A DNA stretch of 14,142 nucleotides from Bifidobacteriaceae bacterium (GTDB taxonomy: Bacteria; Actinomycetota; Actinomycetes; Actinomycetales; WQXJ01), in NCBI GenBank assembly GCA_031265345.1, contig JAISCU010000121.1, positions 1-14,142 on the forward strand, in the 5' to 3' direction. Shown here in pieces: positions 6,767 to 13,910 of this stretch. The translations under genes were made by a program, and so were the position numbers. The notes under the pieces are model-generated. The model saw only the letters and a list, made by a program, of their open reading frames with translations, ran no database searches and was not told the DNA's origin. The stretch's first letter is position 1. Every line of letters begins with the position of its first letter.

Positions 6767-7554
6767 TGGCACAGGCCATCGCGGACCGTCTGTGGCGGCC
6801 CATCGACACCGGCAACTGGATCGGCAATCAGCGTCCAGGGTTGATCGCGGTGGTGAGCCTGGAGTTGTGTTTACTGGGCGTCTTGATGCCCACTTGGCAT
6901 TGGGCGTTCGGCGTCTTCGTCGGATTCGCCGTCTTGGCCGTCGCCAGCGGGATCGGCCGCCGCTACCTGAGCACCATCGTGAAGCTGCTCGCTATCGTGG
7001 GGCTTCTGCTATTCGTTCTGAGGGCGCTGCTGACACCCGGATCGAAGATGTTCTCCGTTGGCCCTGTGACCGTGAGCCAGGAAGGCTTTTGGAGGGGCGT
7101 GGACTTCTCGCTCCGCGTCATGGTGATCTGCGCCGCGGTGACGTTCTTCTTCCAGCGCGTCACCATGACACGGGTGACGCTGGCGCTGGAGAGAATCGGC
7201 ATCAGCCCGAGGGCGTCCTATGTGGTCTTGGCGTCGTTCCAATCCATCATCGATCTGGCCAAGAACGCGACAGTGGTTCTGGACGCCCAGAAGGCCAGGG
7301 GAATTGAAGCCGAGAAAGGCCTGATGAACCGCGTGCGAGCCTTCTTCCCGGTGCTGGCCCCCGTCTTCTTGGTCGCGCTCACTCAGACAGAGGAACGGGC
7401 GATCGCGCTGGACGCGCGGGCGTTCGGAACCCGGAAGCCGAAGACCACGGTTCTCCTGGAACGCCCGGCCTCACTGGCGACATGGGTCGCGGTCGGCCTC
7501 TGCAGCGCGGGCTGCCTGGCGGCGGCGCTGGGAGCGGTATTGCGATGGATCTAG
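6766..7554 (+). CDS. ecfT: ECF transporter transmembrane component EcfT
   Basis: This 262-residue protein starts at the ATG in TGATG, overlapping the S-component stop by one base. Membrane spans lie at about 25-42, 46-62, 70-88, 112-130 and 235-258. Two Ala-Arg motifs characteristic of EcfT coupling helices are present: AQKARGIEAEKG (ARG at 177-179) and ALDARAFGTRKP (ARA at 217-219). These dock onto the two ATPases. EcfT transmits ATPase motions to the S component. The frame runs upstream to 6310, but that region is out-of-frame S-component sequence. Its 3' end overlaps the first ATPase gene by 10 bases. Confidence 0.9.
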   Translation: MAQAIADRLWRPIDTGNWIGNQRPGLIAVVSLELCLLGVLMPTWHWAFGVFVGFAVLAVASGIGRRYLSTIVKLLAIVGLLLFVLRALLTPGSKMFSVGPVTVSQEGFWRGVDFSLRVMVICAAVTFFFQRVTMTRVTLALERIGISPRASYVVLASFQSIIDLAKNATVVLDAQKARGIEAEKGLMNRVRAFFPVLAPVFLVALTQTEERAIALDARAFGTRKPKTTVLLERPASLATWVAVGLCSAGCLAAALGAVLRWI

Positions 7555-8402
7555 CCAAGCTGACCGATGTCACTTTCACCTACGCCTACAGCGAGGAGCC
7601 GGCGCTGCGAGGAGTCAGCGCGAGCCTGGAGCGCGGCCTGATCTACGGAGTGGTGGGCGCGAACGGCGCCGGCAAGACGACCTTCACGCAACTGCTCCGG
7701 GGGATCGTGCCGTTCTTCCATGAGGGCGAGCTATCCGGAAGGGTCGAGGTCCTGGGCAAGGACCTGGCCGCCTGGGACCGGACGGAACTGTCGACCACCG
7801 TGGGGTGCGTCTTCGACAATCCGTTCACGCAGATCTCGGGGATCAAAGAGACCGTGTTCGAAGAGATCGCTTTCGGACTGGAGAACCTTGGCTGGTCTCG
7901 CACGGACATCTTCCAAAGAGTGCAAGAGGTCACCGCCATGCTCTCGCTGGAGCCGCTCGGAGCGAAGAACCCGCGCCAGCTATCCGGAGGCCAGCGTCAG
8001 AAAGTGGCGTTCGCGGCCATCGTCGCCATGGATCCGTCGGTCTACGTCATAGACGAGCCGACCTCCCAGTTGGATCCGGCGACCACTGAGGATGTGTTCG
8101 ACATAATCCTCGGATTGCGGAAGCGGGGGAAATCGGTCGTCCTGGCCGAGAACAACATCGACCAACTCGCCCGAGTGGCGGACCGGATAATCGTCTTGGA
8201 ACGCGGCACTGTGGTTGCCGAGGGGACAGTCGCCGACGTGCTAGCCGGCCCGATCCCAGCTGCGGCCTCGATTCCTTATCCAGAGCTGGCGGAGATCTGG
8301 CGGACGGCAGGGCTCGAAGGAGCGGCGCCTCTGACGAAGCAGGAGTACATCGACCGGTGCCCGATCCTCGGGGATTCGAAGGGCGGCGGCGATGAGCATT
8401 GA
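7545..8402 (+). CDS. ECF transporter ATPase, first subunit (signature intact; Q- and H-loops altered)
   Basis: This 285-residue ABC ATPase overlaps ecfT by 10 bases. Walker A GANGAGKTT spans 38-46 (Lys44), the signature LSGGQ 146-150, and Walker B VYVIDE 166-171 (catalytic Glu171). Two switch residues differ from the norm. The Q-loop reads VFDNP with Asp91 where Gln is usual. The switch histidine position reads AENNIDQL with Asn203, where relatives have EHRLxEL or THDLEEL. Its ATP site is therefore probably impaired, while its signature serves the partner's site. It pairs with the ATPase encoded next to power the ECF importer. The ATG at 7545 is chosen because the preceding 21 codons of open frame lie within ecfT. 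It ends with an acidic/basic C-terminal extension of about 40 residues. Confidence 0.92.
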   Translation: MDLAKLTDVTFTYAYSEEPALRGVSASLERGLIYGVVGANGAGKTTFTQLLRGIVPFFHEGELSGRVEVLGKDLAAWDRTELSTTVGCVFDNPFTQISGIKETVFEEIAFGLENLGWSRTDIFQRVQEVTAMLSLEPLGAKNPRQLSGGQRQKVAFAAIVAMDPSVYVIDEPTSQLDPATTEDVFDIILGLRKRGKSVVLAENNIDQLARVADRIIVLERGTVVAEGTVADVLAGPIPAAASIPYPELAEIWRTAGLEGAAPLTKQEYIDRCPILGDSKGGGDEH

Positions 8403-9249
8403 ACTGGACCATGTGGCGTTCTCCTATCCGGATGGGACGCGGGTGTTCGACGATCTCACGGCGAGCATCGAAGCCGGCAGCCGGGTCGCGGTGGTCGGCC
8501 AGAACGGCGCAGGCAAGACCACTCTCGCCAAGCTCATGAACGGCCTGCTCAAACCCACCAAAGGCACGGTGGTCGTGGATGGGATGGAAACGAGGAAGGC
8601 CACCACGGCCCAGATCGCGCGGCAGGTGGCTTATGTCTATCAGAATCCGGATGACCAGCTCTTCAAGCCGAAAGTGCGTGATGAGATCACCTACCTGAGC
8701 CGTGTGCTGCGGCGCCCGTCAGACGAGGTCGAGGAGCAACTCGGAATCAACGCAGAGTTGGCGGGCGTCGCCGCGTACCTCGACGCCAATCCGAAGGATC
8801 TGCCGTTGGCCATCAGGAGGTTCGTGGCCGTGGCCTCGCTGTTGATGGGCCAGGCGAACTACTTCATTCTCGACGAGCCGACCGGCGGAATCGACCTGCC
8901 GGGCACAGTGAGGCTCTTGAGAATCATGGACTCGCTCAGCGCGCGTGGGATTGGCGTCATAACGATCTCGCACGATATGCGGTTCGTGGTCGAACACTTC
9001 GACCGGATAATCGCCGTTAGCGAGGGCCAGATCGTGGCGGATGGCGCGGCATCGACGGTGTTCGGTGACGACGATGTGTTGCGACGGTGCGCGCTGTACC
9101 GCCCGAAGGCCACCCAGTTCGCCCGTGACGTTCGATTGCCGGGCGATCCGTACCGTCTGGAGGAAATCGCGACGGCGCTGCGTGTGAGGATCGCCGGCCA
9201 CAAAGGTCGCCGCGACCATCGGACAGTTGAGAAGGAGGATCAGTTGTGA
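8392..9249 (+). CDS. ECF transporter ATPase, second subunit (degenerate signature motif)
   Basis: This 285-residue ABC ATPase overlaps the previous gene by 11 bases. Walker A GQNGAGKTT is at 36-44 (Lys42), Q-loop VYQNPDDQLF at 82-91 (Gln84 present), Walker B YFILDE at 157-162 (Glu162), and the switch histidine at 194 (ITISHDM). The ABC signature, expected as LSxGQ after NPKD, reads LPLAI (137-141), losing both the Ser and the Gly-Gln. Its own ATP site should be functional with the LSGGQ of its partner, while the reciprocal site is degenerate. The C-terminal 45 residues are basic (RVRIAGHKGRRDHR). Together with the first ATPase, EcfT and the S component it makes a full importer. Confidence 0.92.
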   Translation: MSIELDHVAFSYPDGTRVFDDLTASIEAGSRVAVVGQNGAGKTTLAKLMNGLLKPTKGTVVVDGMETRKATTAQIARQVAYVYQNPDDQLFKPKVRDEITYLSRVLRRPSDEVEEQLGINAELAGVAAYLDANPKDLPLAIRRFVAVASLLMGQANYFILDEPTGGIDLPGTVRLLRIMDSLSARGIGVITISHDMRFVVEHFDRIIAVSEGQIVADGAASTVFGDDDVLRRCALYRPKATQFARDVRLPGDPYRLEEIATALRVRIAGHKGRRDHRTVEKEDQL

Positions 9250-10001
9250 GGGTTCTGTTGGCCGGAGAGTCGTGGACCACGACCAGTTACCACACGAAGG
9301 GCTTTGACACCTTTGTGACGTCGAAGTACGAAGAAGGAGCGGGCCCGTTCTTGACGGCGCTGAGAGGTGGCGGCATCGAAACGGACTACCTGCCGAACCA
9401 CCTGGCCATGAACAGCTTCCCGGACTCGGTGGAAGGCCTCGCCCGCTACGACGTCTGCGTGTTGAGCGACATCGGCGCCAACACATTGAGCCTGCCGGCG
9501 GCGGTCTTCGAATCCAGTCAAATCCGGCCGAGTCGCCTGGCGGCCATCGCGGATTGGGTCGCCCAGGGCGGATCGCTCTTGATGGTGGGCGGATATCTGT
9601 CCTTCCAGGGGTTCAACGCCATGGCCAACTACCGCAACACGGTCTTGGCGGACGTGCTGCCGGTCGAGTTGGAGCCCGGCGACGATCGCGAGGAGTGCGC
9701 CTACGGCCCGCGGCCGACAGTGGTCGATCCGGGGCATCCGATAGTCCGGAGCCTCCCCGTCGAGTGGCCCCCGATTCTCGGCTTCCAGCGCCTCAGGCCG
9801 AAGGCCGGGGCTGGGGTGGTCGCAGAAGTCGAGGGCCATCCCCTGATCGTGATCGGGCGTCACGGAGCCGGCAGGACGGCCGCCTTGGCGACTGATATGT
9901 CCTCCCACTGGCTGCCGGCGGCCTTCCTCGAATGGGACGGCTACCCCAAGCTGTTCAGGCAATTGATTCAATGGTTGGGAAGTGGTGATAGCGATGAATG
10001 A
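9246..10001 (+). CDS. GATase1-like protein (PF07090-like), no evident nucleophile cysteine
   Basis: This 251-residue cytoplasmic protein starts at GTG 9246, overlapping the ATPase stop by 4 bases, with AAGGAGG at 9232-9238. MRVLLAGESWTTTSYHTKGFDTF at the start and the overall pattern match the DUF1355/PF07090 'glutamine amidotransferase-like' family. The position expected for the nucleophile elbow reads LLMVGGYLSFQGF (111-123), with Gly-Gly-Tyr and no cysteine. Its only cysteines (71 and 151) are elsewhere. A class I amidotransferase activity is therefore doubtful, and a binding or non-glutaminase role is possible. Conserved-looking acids and histidines occur in YHTKGFD (15-21) and in ATDMSSHWLP (215-224). 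Its function in the family is unknown to me. Co-transcription with the ECF importer suggests processing of the imported compound. Confidence 0.8.
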   Translation: MRVLLAGESWTTTSYHTKGFDTFVTSKYEEGAGPFLTALRGGGIETDYLPNHLAMNSFPDSVEGLARYDVCVLSDIGANTLSLPAAVFESSQIRPSRLAAIADWVAQGGSLLMVGGYLSFQGFNAMANYRNTVLADVLPVELEPGDDREECAYGPRPTVVDPGHPIVRSLPVEWPPILGFQRLRPKAGAGVVAEVEGHPLIVIGRHGAGRTAALATDMSSHWLPAAFLEWDGYPKLFRQLIQWLGSGDSDE

Positions 10002-10674
10002 CAAAGGGCGCGCCGAGTTGGCCGAAGCGCCGCCCGAAGGGCTGATCAGGGCACAGCGCATGGCCATCGAGGTGGCCGAGCAGGCCTGCCGGGCGGCCGA
10101 GCCTGGGCAAAGCGAGAAGGATCTGCACGCCTATGTCGAGGGTCTGGTCCTGGAACGCGGCGGGGTCGGGGTGTGGACGCCGACGGTGGTGGGCTTCGGT
10201 GCGGGCACGCTCAGTTGCTGGCCCACCGACAAGCCGAGCGACAGGCCCCTTTGGAACCTGGACTTGGGCACGGTGGATGTTCATCCGGTGACCGCCGACG
10301 GCTGGTGGGGGGATTGCACGCGATCTTTCCAGAGGGGAGCCAATCCTGCCCAGGTCGCGGCGCTCGATGCCGTGCGGAGGATCCACGATGTGCTGCTGGA
10401 CGCGGCGCAGCCCGGCATGCGCGCCTGCGACTGGTATGCGGTCTTCCGGCGCGAGTTGGACACCACCCCGTATGTGCCTCTGGACCGGTTGTCGAATATC
10501 GGCCATTCGTTGACCGCCGATTCGGCCTACGACGACGGGTACATAGATCCCTGGAACCAGACCGTCATGCGTGGCGCCTGGGCGGTCGAGCCGTTCATCG
10601 GGAACCACCTGTACGGCACCAAGCGTGAGGATGTCGTCTGGTTCGGCGAGCATAGCTGCACGGTAGTGGCTTGA
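9994..10674 (+). CDS. Compact M24-family (creatinase/prolidase-fold) metallohydrolase
   Basis: This 226-residue pita-bread-fold protein has all five metal ligands of the M24 family: Asp90 (NLDLG), Asp107 (WWGDCTRSF), His171 (NIGHSL), Glu199 (AVEPFIG) and Glu212 (KREDVVWF). The length is that of the catalytic domain alone; the N-terminal domain of prolidases, aminopeptidase P and creatinase is absent, as in methionine aminopeptidases. The ATG at 9994 is preferred, 7 bases after GGAAGTGG; GTG codons at 9982 and 9985 are alternatives. It overlaps the GATase-like gene by 8 bases and is the last gene of the operon. M24 enzymes cleave Xaa-Pro or N-terminal Met bonds or hydrolyse creatine-like C-N bonds. 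I infer hydrolysis of the imported substrate or an intermediate. The substrate is unknown. Confidence 0.87.
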   Translation: MNDKGRAELAEAPPEGLIRAQRMAIEVAEQACRAAEPGQSEKDLHAYVEGLVLERGGVGVWTPTVVGFGAGTLSCWPTDKPSDRPLWNLDLGTVDVHPVTADGWWGDCTRSFQRGANPAQVAALDAVRRIHDVLLDAAQPGMRACDWYAVFRRELDTTPYVPLDRLSNIGHSLTADSAYDDGYIDPWNQTVMRGAWAVEPFIGNHLYGTKREDVVWFGEHSCTVVA

Positions 10675-10712
10675 GGCCGGAGTCCGGGCTCAAGCAGGCG
10701 GGGCGTCCACGG

Positions 10713-10718
10713 TAGAGT
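10713..10718 (+). promoter_or_regulatory. Putative -10 box (TAGAGT), leaderless promoter of GT4-like gene
   Basis: TAGAGT fits TANNNT and is followed by 8 bases and then GTG 10727, the same spacing as at the epimerase gene. There is no Shine-Dalgarno sequence before the GTG. The 52-base gap 10675-10726 also holds a short dyad CCGGAGTCCGG (10678-10688) but no T-tailed terminator. Confidence 0.5.
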
Positions 10719-10726
10719 TTCAGTCT

Positions 10727-12088
10727 GTGGCGGCCAAGTCGAAACGCAAGTCGAGACGGATCCTCTATATCAGTTGGAACTTCCCGCCCTACCGCGGTTC
10801 CGGCATGGCCAATCCGTTGGCGGCGGTCAACGCGTTGGCGCGGCGCGTCCATGAGGTGACGGTGCTGGCGGCCGGGCCGGATTCGTACCGGTTGTACATG
10901 GGAGCGGATCAGGCTCTGGCGGACCGAATCCACCCGTCCGTCCGGGTGGTCCGGGTGGAGCAGCCCGGCGGGGTCGAGGAGACCCTGGTCAACCGGTGGG
11001 CCGACTTGCGGATGCGCTATGCCGTGACCCCGGAATGGATGCGGGACATAGTGCGCAAGCAGTTCCCAGAGCCGCCCAACGACGCCTGGTACCCGGATTG
11101 GCTTCCCGCGGCCACGGCGACGGCCCGCGCGTTGCATGAACAGTCCGACTTCGATCTGGTGATCGCCACGGTGCTGCCCGCGGTGGCCGCCGGGGTGGCG
11201 CTGAGGCTGCACGGCGACACGGGACTGCCCTTCGTTCTGTACGAACGCGATTCGTGGGTCTTCGACACCTTCGCCAATCCGTATCCGAACGCTGAACGGA
11301 GCCGGCCGCTGCTGGAGCATGTGATGGCCCAGGCCCACCAGGTCTGGTACATCAACCAGCCGTGGACGGATTTCCACCGCCGCGAGTTCGCGCCCTGGGC
11401 GGACAAGATCTTCCAAGCGCCGAACGGCTGGGACCCGGAGTTTCTGCCGCACGGGCTGGTGCCCCCGAAGCGGCGCGGCCACGGCGGGCTGACCTTCCGC
11501 TACGTCGGGACGGTCTACCCCGATTTCCCCGTCGACTCGGTGACCGAGGCGTGGCGCGCGGCCCGGAGGGCGAACGGTCTTCTCCGCGAGTCGACGCTGG
11601 AACTGGTCGGCAAGGCGTATGTCGAGTGGCGGCCCGACCCGGCCGACCGGATAGTCCAGGCGAGCCCGGTCGCCAAAGCCGAGTTGCCCGCCCTCTACGC
11701 CCGGACCGACGCCCTGGTGTTCATCCCGGCCCCCGGCCCGATGGTCACCTCGGGCAAGATCTACGAGTACACGGCCACCGGCCTACCGATAGTTTCGGCC
11801 CTGCCGCCGGGGCACGATGCCGCCCGCGTGTTACGGGACCGCCCGCTCTGGTTCGATTTCGGCGCGGCCGGGGAGCCAGGCATGGCCGCGCCACCAGGCG
11901 CGACCGGACCGGCTGGCGTGCCGGGCGCTCTCGACGTCGAAGCCCTGACTAGGGCCTTTGTCGCCGTCGCGGAGCATTGGCCGACTCCCGCCGAGGCGGC
12001 CGCCGCCCGCGAGCACGCCGAGCGGTTCCGGCGCGATCGCGTCTTCGACGCCACTTTCGCTCAATTGGAGGAATCGTTGGGATGGTGA
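10727..12088 (+). CDS. GT-B glycosyltransferase, GT4-like
   Basis: This 453-residue cytoplasmic protein shows an N-terminal Rossmann-type half with RRILYISWNFPPYRGSGMAN (10-29), the GT4 opening with its glycine-rich acceptor loop, and DLVIATVLPAVAAGVAL (143-159). The C-terminal donor-binding half has FRYVGTVYPDFPVDSV (257-272), LPALYARTDALVFIPAPG (320-337) and SGKIYEYTATGLPIVSAL (342-359), which contains the conserved acidic residue of the nucleotide-sugar site. A low-complexity Gly/Ala/Pro insert lies at about 382-401. Such enzymes transfer a sugar from a nucleotide donor onto a growing lipid-linked glycan. The basic N-terminus (AAKSKRKSRR) could aid membrane association. The start is GTG with a leaderless-type promoter. 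It is followed after 7 bases by another GT-B-like gene, suggesting a shared operon for surface polysaccharide. Confidence 0.88.
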   Translation: MAAKSKRKSRRILYISWNFPPYRGSGMANPLAAVNALARRVHEVTVLAAGPDSYRLYMGADQALADRIHPSVRVVRVEQPGGVEETLVNRWADLRMRYAVTPEWMRDIVRKQFPEPPNDAWYPDWLPAATATARALHEQSDFDLVIATVLPAVAAGVALRLHGDTGLPFVLYERDSWVFDTFANPYPNAERSRPLLEHVMAQAHQVWYINQPWTDFHRREFAPWADKIFQAPNGWDPEFLPHGLVPPKRRGHGGLTFRYVGTVYPDFPVDSVTEAWRAARRANGLLRESTLELVGKAYVEWRPDPADRIVQASPVAKAELPALYARTDALVFIPAPGPMVTSGKIYEYTATGLPIVSALPPGHDAARVLRDRPLWFDFGAAGEPGMAAPPGATGPAGVPGALDVEALTRAFVAVAEHWPTPAEAAAAREHAERFRRDRVFDATFAQLEESLGW

Positions 12089-12095
12089 GTTGGCG

Positions 12096-13910
12096 ATGGT
12101 GAGGACCAAACCGCGTCCGGTCCAACCGGAGATCGCGATTTGGGCGGTGACGGTGGATGTCGAGAACGATTCCGGCGCGCCCAGCGAGCTGTCCGGCCTG
12201 CCGGTCGAGCCCGTGCGCCTGAAAGAGGCGGAACGGGACGCCTGGGCCGAGCAGTTGGCGCGTCGGCTCGAGGCGGCACACGGGAAGACCGTGATCGCAT
12301 GGCTGTCCCATTACCGGGCTGTCGCCCCGCTGCGGGCGCTCACCGACCAAGTGTCCAACCTGTTGGTGGCACGTACCCCCACGGCGGTCGAGGGCGCCGT
12401 GGAGTTGCTGCGCGAGGGGCGCTCCTTGGCCTCGCTGGTGCACCCGCCGCTCCCGATCCCGGATCGAGTATTCGAGCGGTCCGGACTCGAGCCGGAAGAC
12501 GCAGGGGACACGAAGGATCCCAAACGCTGGCGAGTCGAACTGGTGGAAGGCCCCGGCGGGTCCGACCGGGCGGCAGCCGAGGATGCCACGGGCACGGATT
12601 GGCTGGCGCTCACTCCCGACGGCGTCCGTGTCCGCACCGACGCCCTGAGGCCGGTCGAGCGCGCCGCGGTGGCCGAACGGGTCGGGTTGCACCGCGCGCG
12701 TCTCAGCGGCGACGGCAGCGACGCAGCACACGACAGCAGCGACCCAGCACACGACGGCCGCGACGCAGCACACCACGGCCGCAACGCACCAAGCCAGGGC
12801 AGCAACCCGGGACGCAGGGACCAAGCGCCGACCGGCAACCTGGTCATCGGGTCCGCCAACTACGCCGGCCAGGGCCGTGCCTGGGCGCAGGCCGTGAGCG
12901 ACCATGTGCCGGGGTTCCGGGCCTCCAACCTGCAACTGAGGACGCCCAGCTCGCTGGTGTTCGACGCGGACTGCCTGGTGCCCTCGGAGATCTTCGCCGA
13001 TCCGGTGGCGCGCCTCGACCTGGCGCTCGACTTGTTCGCTCCCGCCACGCACGTCCTGGTCGAGGACATGCGCGGGCTGATGGGGCTCGGCAGCGTTCGG
13101 AATCCGGTGGTCGGACCCGAGGAGGGGCGGCGCGAGTGCGAACGCATATTGGAGTCGGGACGCCGCGTCGCCTGCCTGGTTCACGGCACCGCGGGCCGCA
13201 CGCCCGCCACCCACCGTTCGATGTACCCCTGGTCTCCGTACCACGACCTCGGCGCCGAGTTCGCGGCCACGCGAGTGGACGTGGTGGAACGAGTCGTGGC
13301 CGCGCTGGACGGCCTGGTCGGCTCGGACGTGCCGGTGTTCACGGCCACGCCGGACATGCTCGACTTCCTGCCCGGCGCCGTCTGGTTGCCGATCGTCGCC
13401 AGCCGGGCCGATTTCGCGCCTTCGCCGCCTTGGGCTCCTGGCGGCAAGCTGCGAGTCGCCCATGCGCCTTCCTCCGATGTGCTGAAGGGCTCGGAGTTCG
13501 TCGATGCCGCGCTGACCGACTTGGCCGACCGCGGCGTGATCGATTACGTGTCGGTCCGGGGCGTCGCGCCGATCCTGATGCCGCGACTGTTGCGCCAGGT
13601 CGACGTGGTGGTCGATCAAGTCGTCCTGGGCAACCCCGCCACGCTGCTGATCCAGACCATGGCGGCGGGTCGGCTGGCGGTGGCCCACGCCGCGCCGTCC
13701 GCTCGGCGGCGCTACGGCGAGCCGCTGCCGGTGGTGGAGGCCGATCCGTCGTCGATCGCGGAGGCCGTGGCGGACATCGCCGCCGACCCGGACAGGTATC
13801 GCGGATTGGCCCAGGCCGGACCCGATTTCGCGCGCCGCTTCCACGACGGCCGCCTGAGCGCGGAAATCCTGGAGAGCCACTTTCTGAGGAGCGGGTCGGG
13901 AGAGCGTTGA
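12096..13910 (+). CDS. Two-part GT-B-like glycosyltransferase-related protein with repeat linker
   Basis: The gene encodes 604 residues from ATG 12096 (GTG 12099 possible; no strong ribosome binding site, so coupling to the upstream gene is likely). Residues 1-205 form a hydrophilic alpha/beta-looking part I do not recognise. Residues 207-246 are a low-complexity linker of heptad-like repeats rich in D, H, A, S and G. Residues 247-604 resemble a GT-B transferase: a donor half with LRVAHAPSSDVLKGSEFVDAAL (LKGS at about 463-466, the SKG-type turn), VVVDQVVLGNPATLLIQTMAAGR (about 505-527), and a closing SIAEAVADIAADPDRYRGLA...ARRFHDG. There are no signal peptide or membrane spans. By position it probably works in surface-glycan synthesis. 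An upstream frame extension to 11958 lies in the GT4-like gene and is not used. Confidence 0.78.
   Translation: MVRTKPRPVQPEIAIWAVTVDVENDSGAPSELSGLPVEPVRLKEAERDAWAEQLARRLEAAHGKTVIAWLSHYRAVAPLRALTDQVSNLLVARTPTAVEGAVELLREGRSLASLVHPPLPIPDRVFERSGLEPEDAGDTKDPKRWRVELVEGPGGSDRAAAEDATGTDWLALTPDGVRVRTDALRPVERAAVAERVGLHRARLSGDGSDAAHDSSDPAHDGRDAAHHGRNAPSQGSNPGRRDQAPTGNLVIGSANYAGQGRAWAQAVSDHVPGFRASNLQLRTPSSLVFDADCLVPSEIFADPVARLDLALDLFAPATHVLVEDMRGLMGLGSVRNPVVGPEEGRRECERILESGRRVACLVHGTAGRTPATHRSMYPWSPYHDLGAEFAATRVDVVERVVAALDGLVGSDVPVFTATPDMLDFLPGAVWLPIVASRADFAPSPPWAPGGKLRVAHAPSSDVLKGSEFVDAALTDLADRGVIDYVSVRGVAPILMPRLLRQVDVVVDQVVLGNPATLLIQTMAAGRLAVAHAAPSARRRYGEPLPVVEADPSSIAEAVADIAADPDRYRGLAQAGPDFARRFHDGRLSAEILESHFLRSGSGER
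12714..12797 (+). repeat. Four tandem 21-bp in-frame repeats (D/H/A-rich linker)
   Basis: Four consecutive 21-bp units encode GSDAAHD, SSDPAHD, GRDAAHH and GRNAPSQ; a fifth, more diverged unit may follow at 12798-12818 (GSNPGRR). Units 1-3 are close at the DNA level and unit 4 is weaker. They form the linker between the two halves of the protein. The unit length is a multiple of three, so copy-number changes would keep the frame. Confidence 0.85.

Noticed and set aside
10675..10712. Rho-independent terminator after the M24 gene
   Set aside because: Only a short dyad (CCGGAGTCCGG) without loop or T-run is present, too weak to call.
12714..12818. Short regular repeats considered as a CRISPR array
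   Set aside because: The 21-bp units are contiguous with no spacers, keep the reading frame and encode a linker.
11949..13880. 643-codon open frame on the minus strand
   Set aside because: It is antisense to two genes with clear glycosyltransferase motifs, is rich in Arg/His/Gln/Gly, and has no recognisable domain. Long antisense frames are expected at this GC content.
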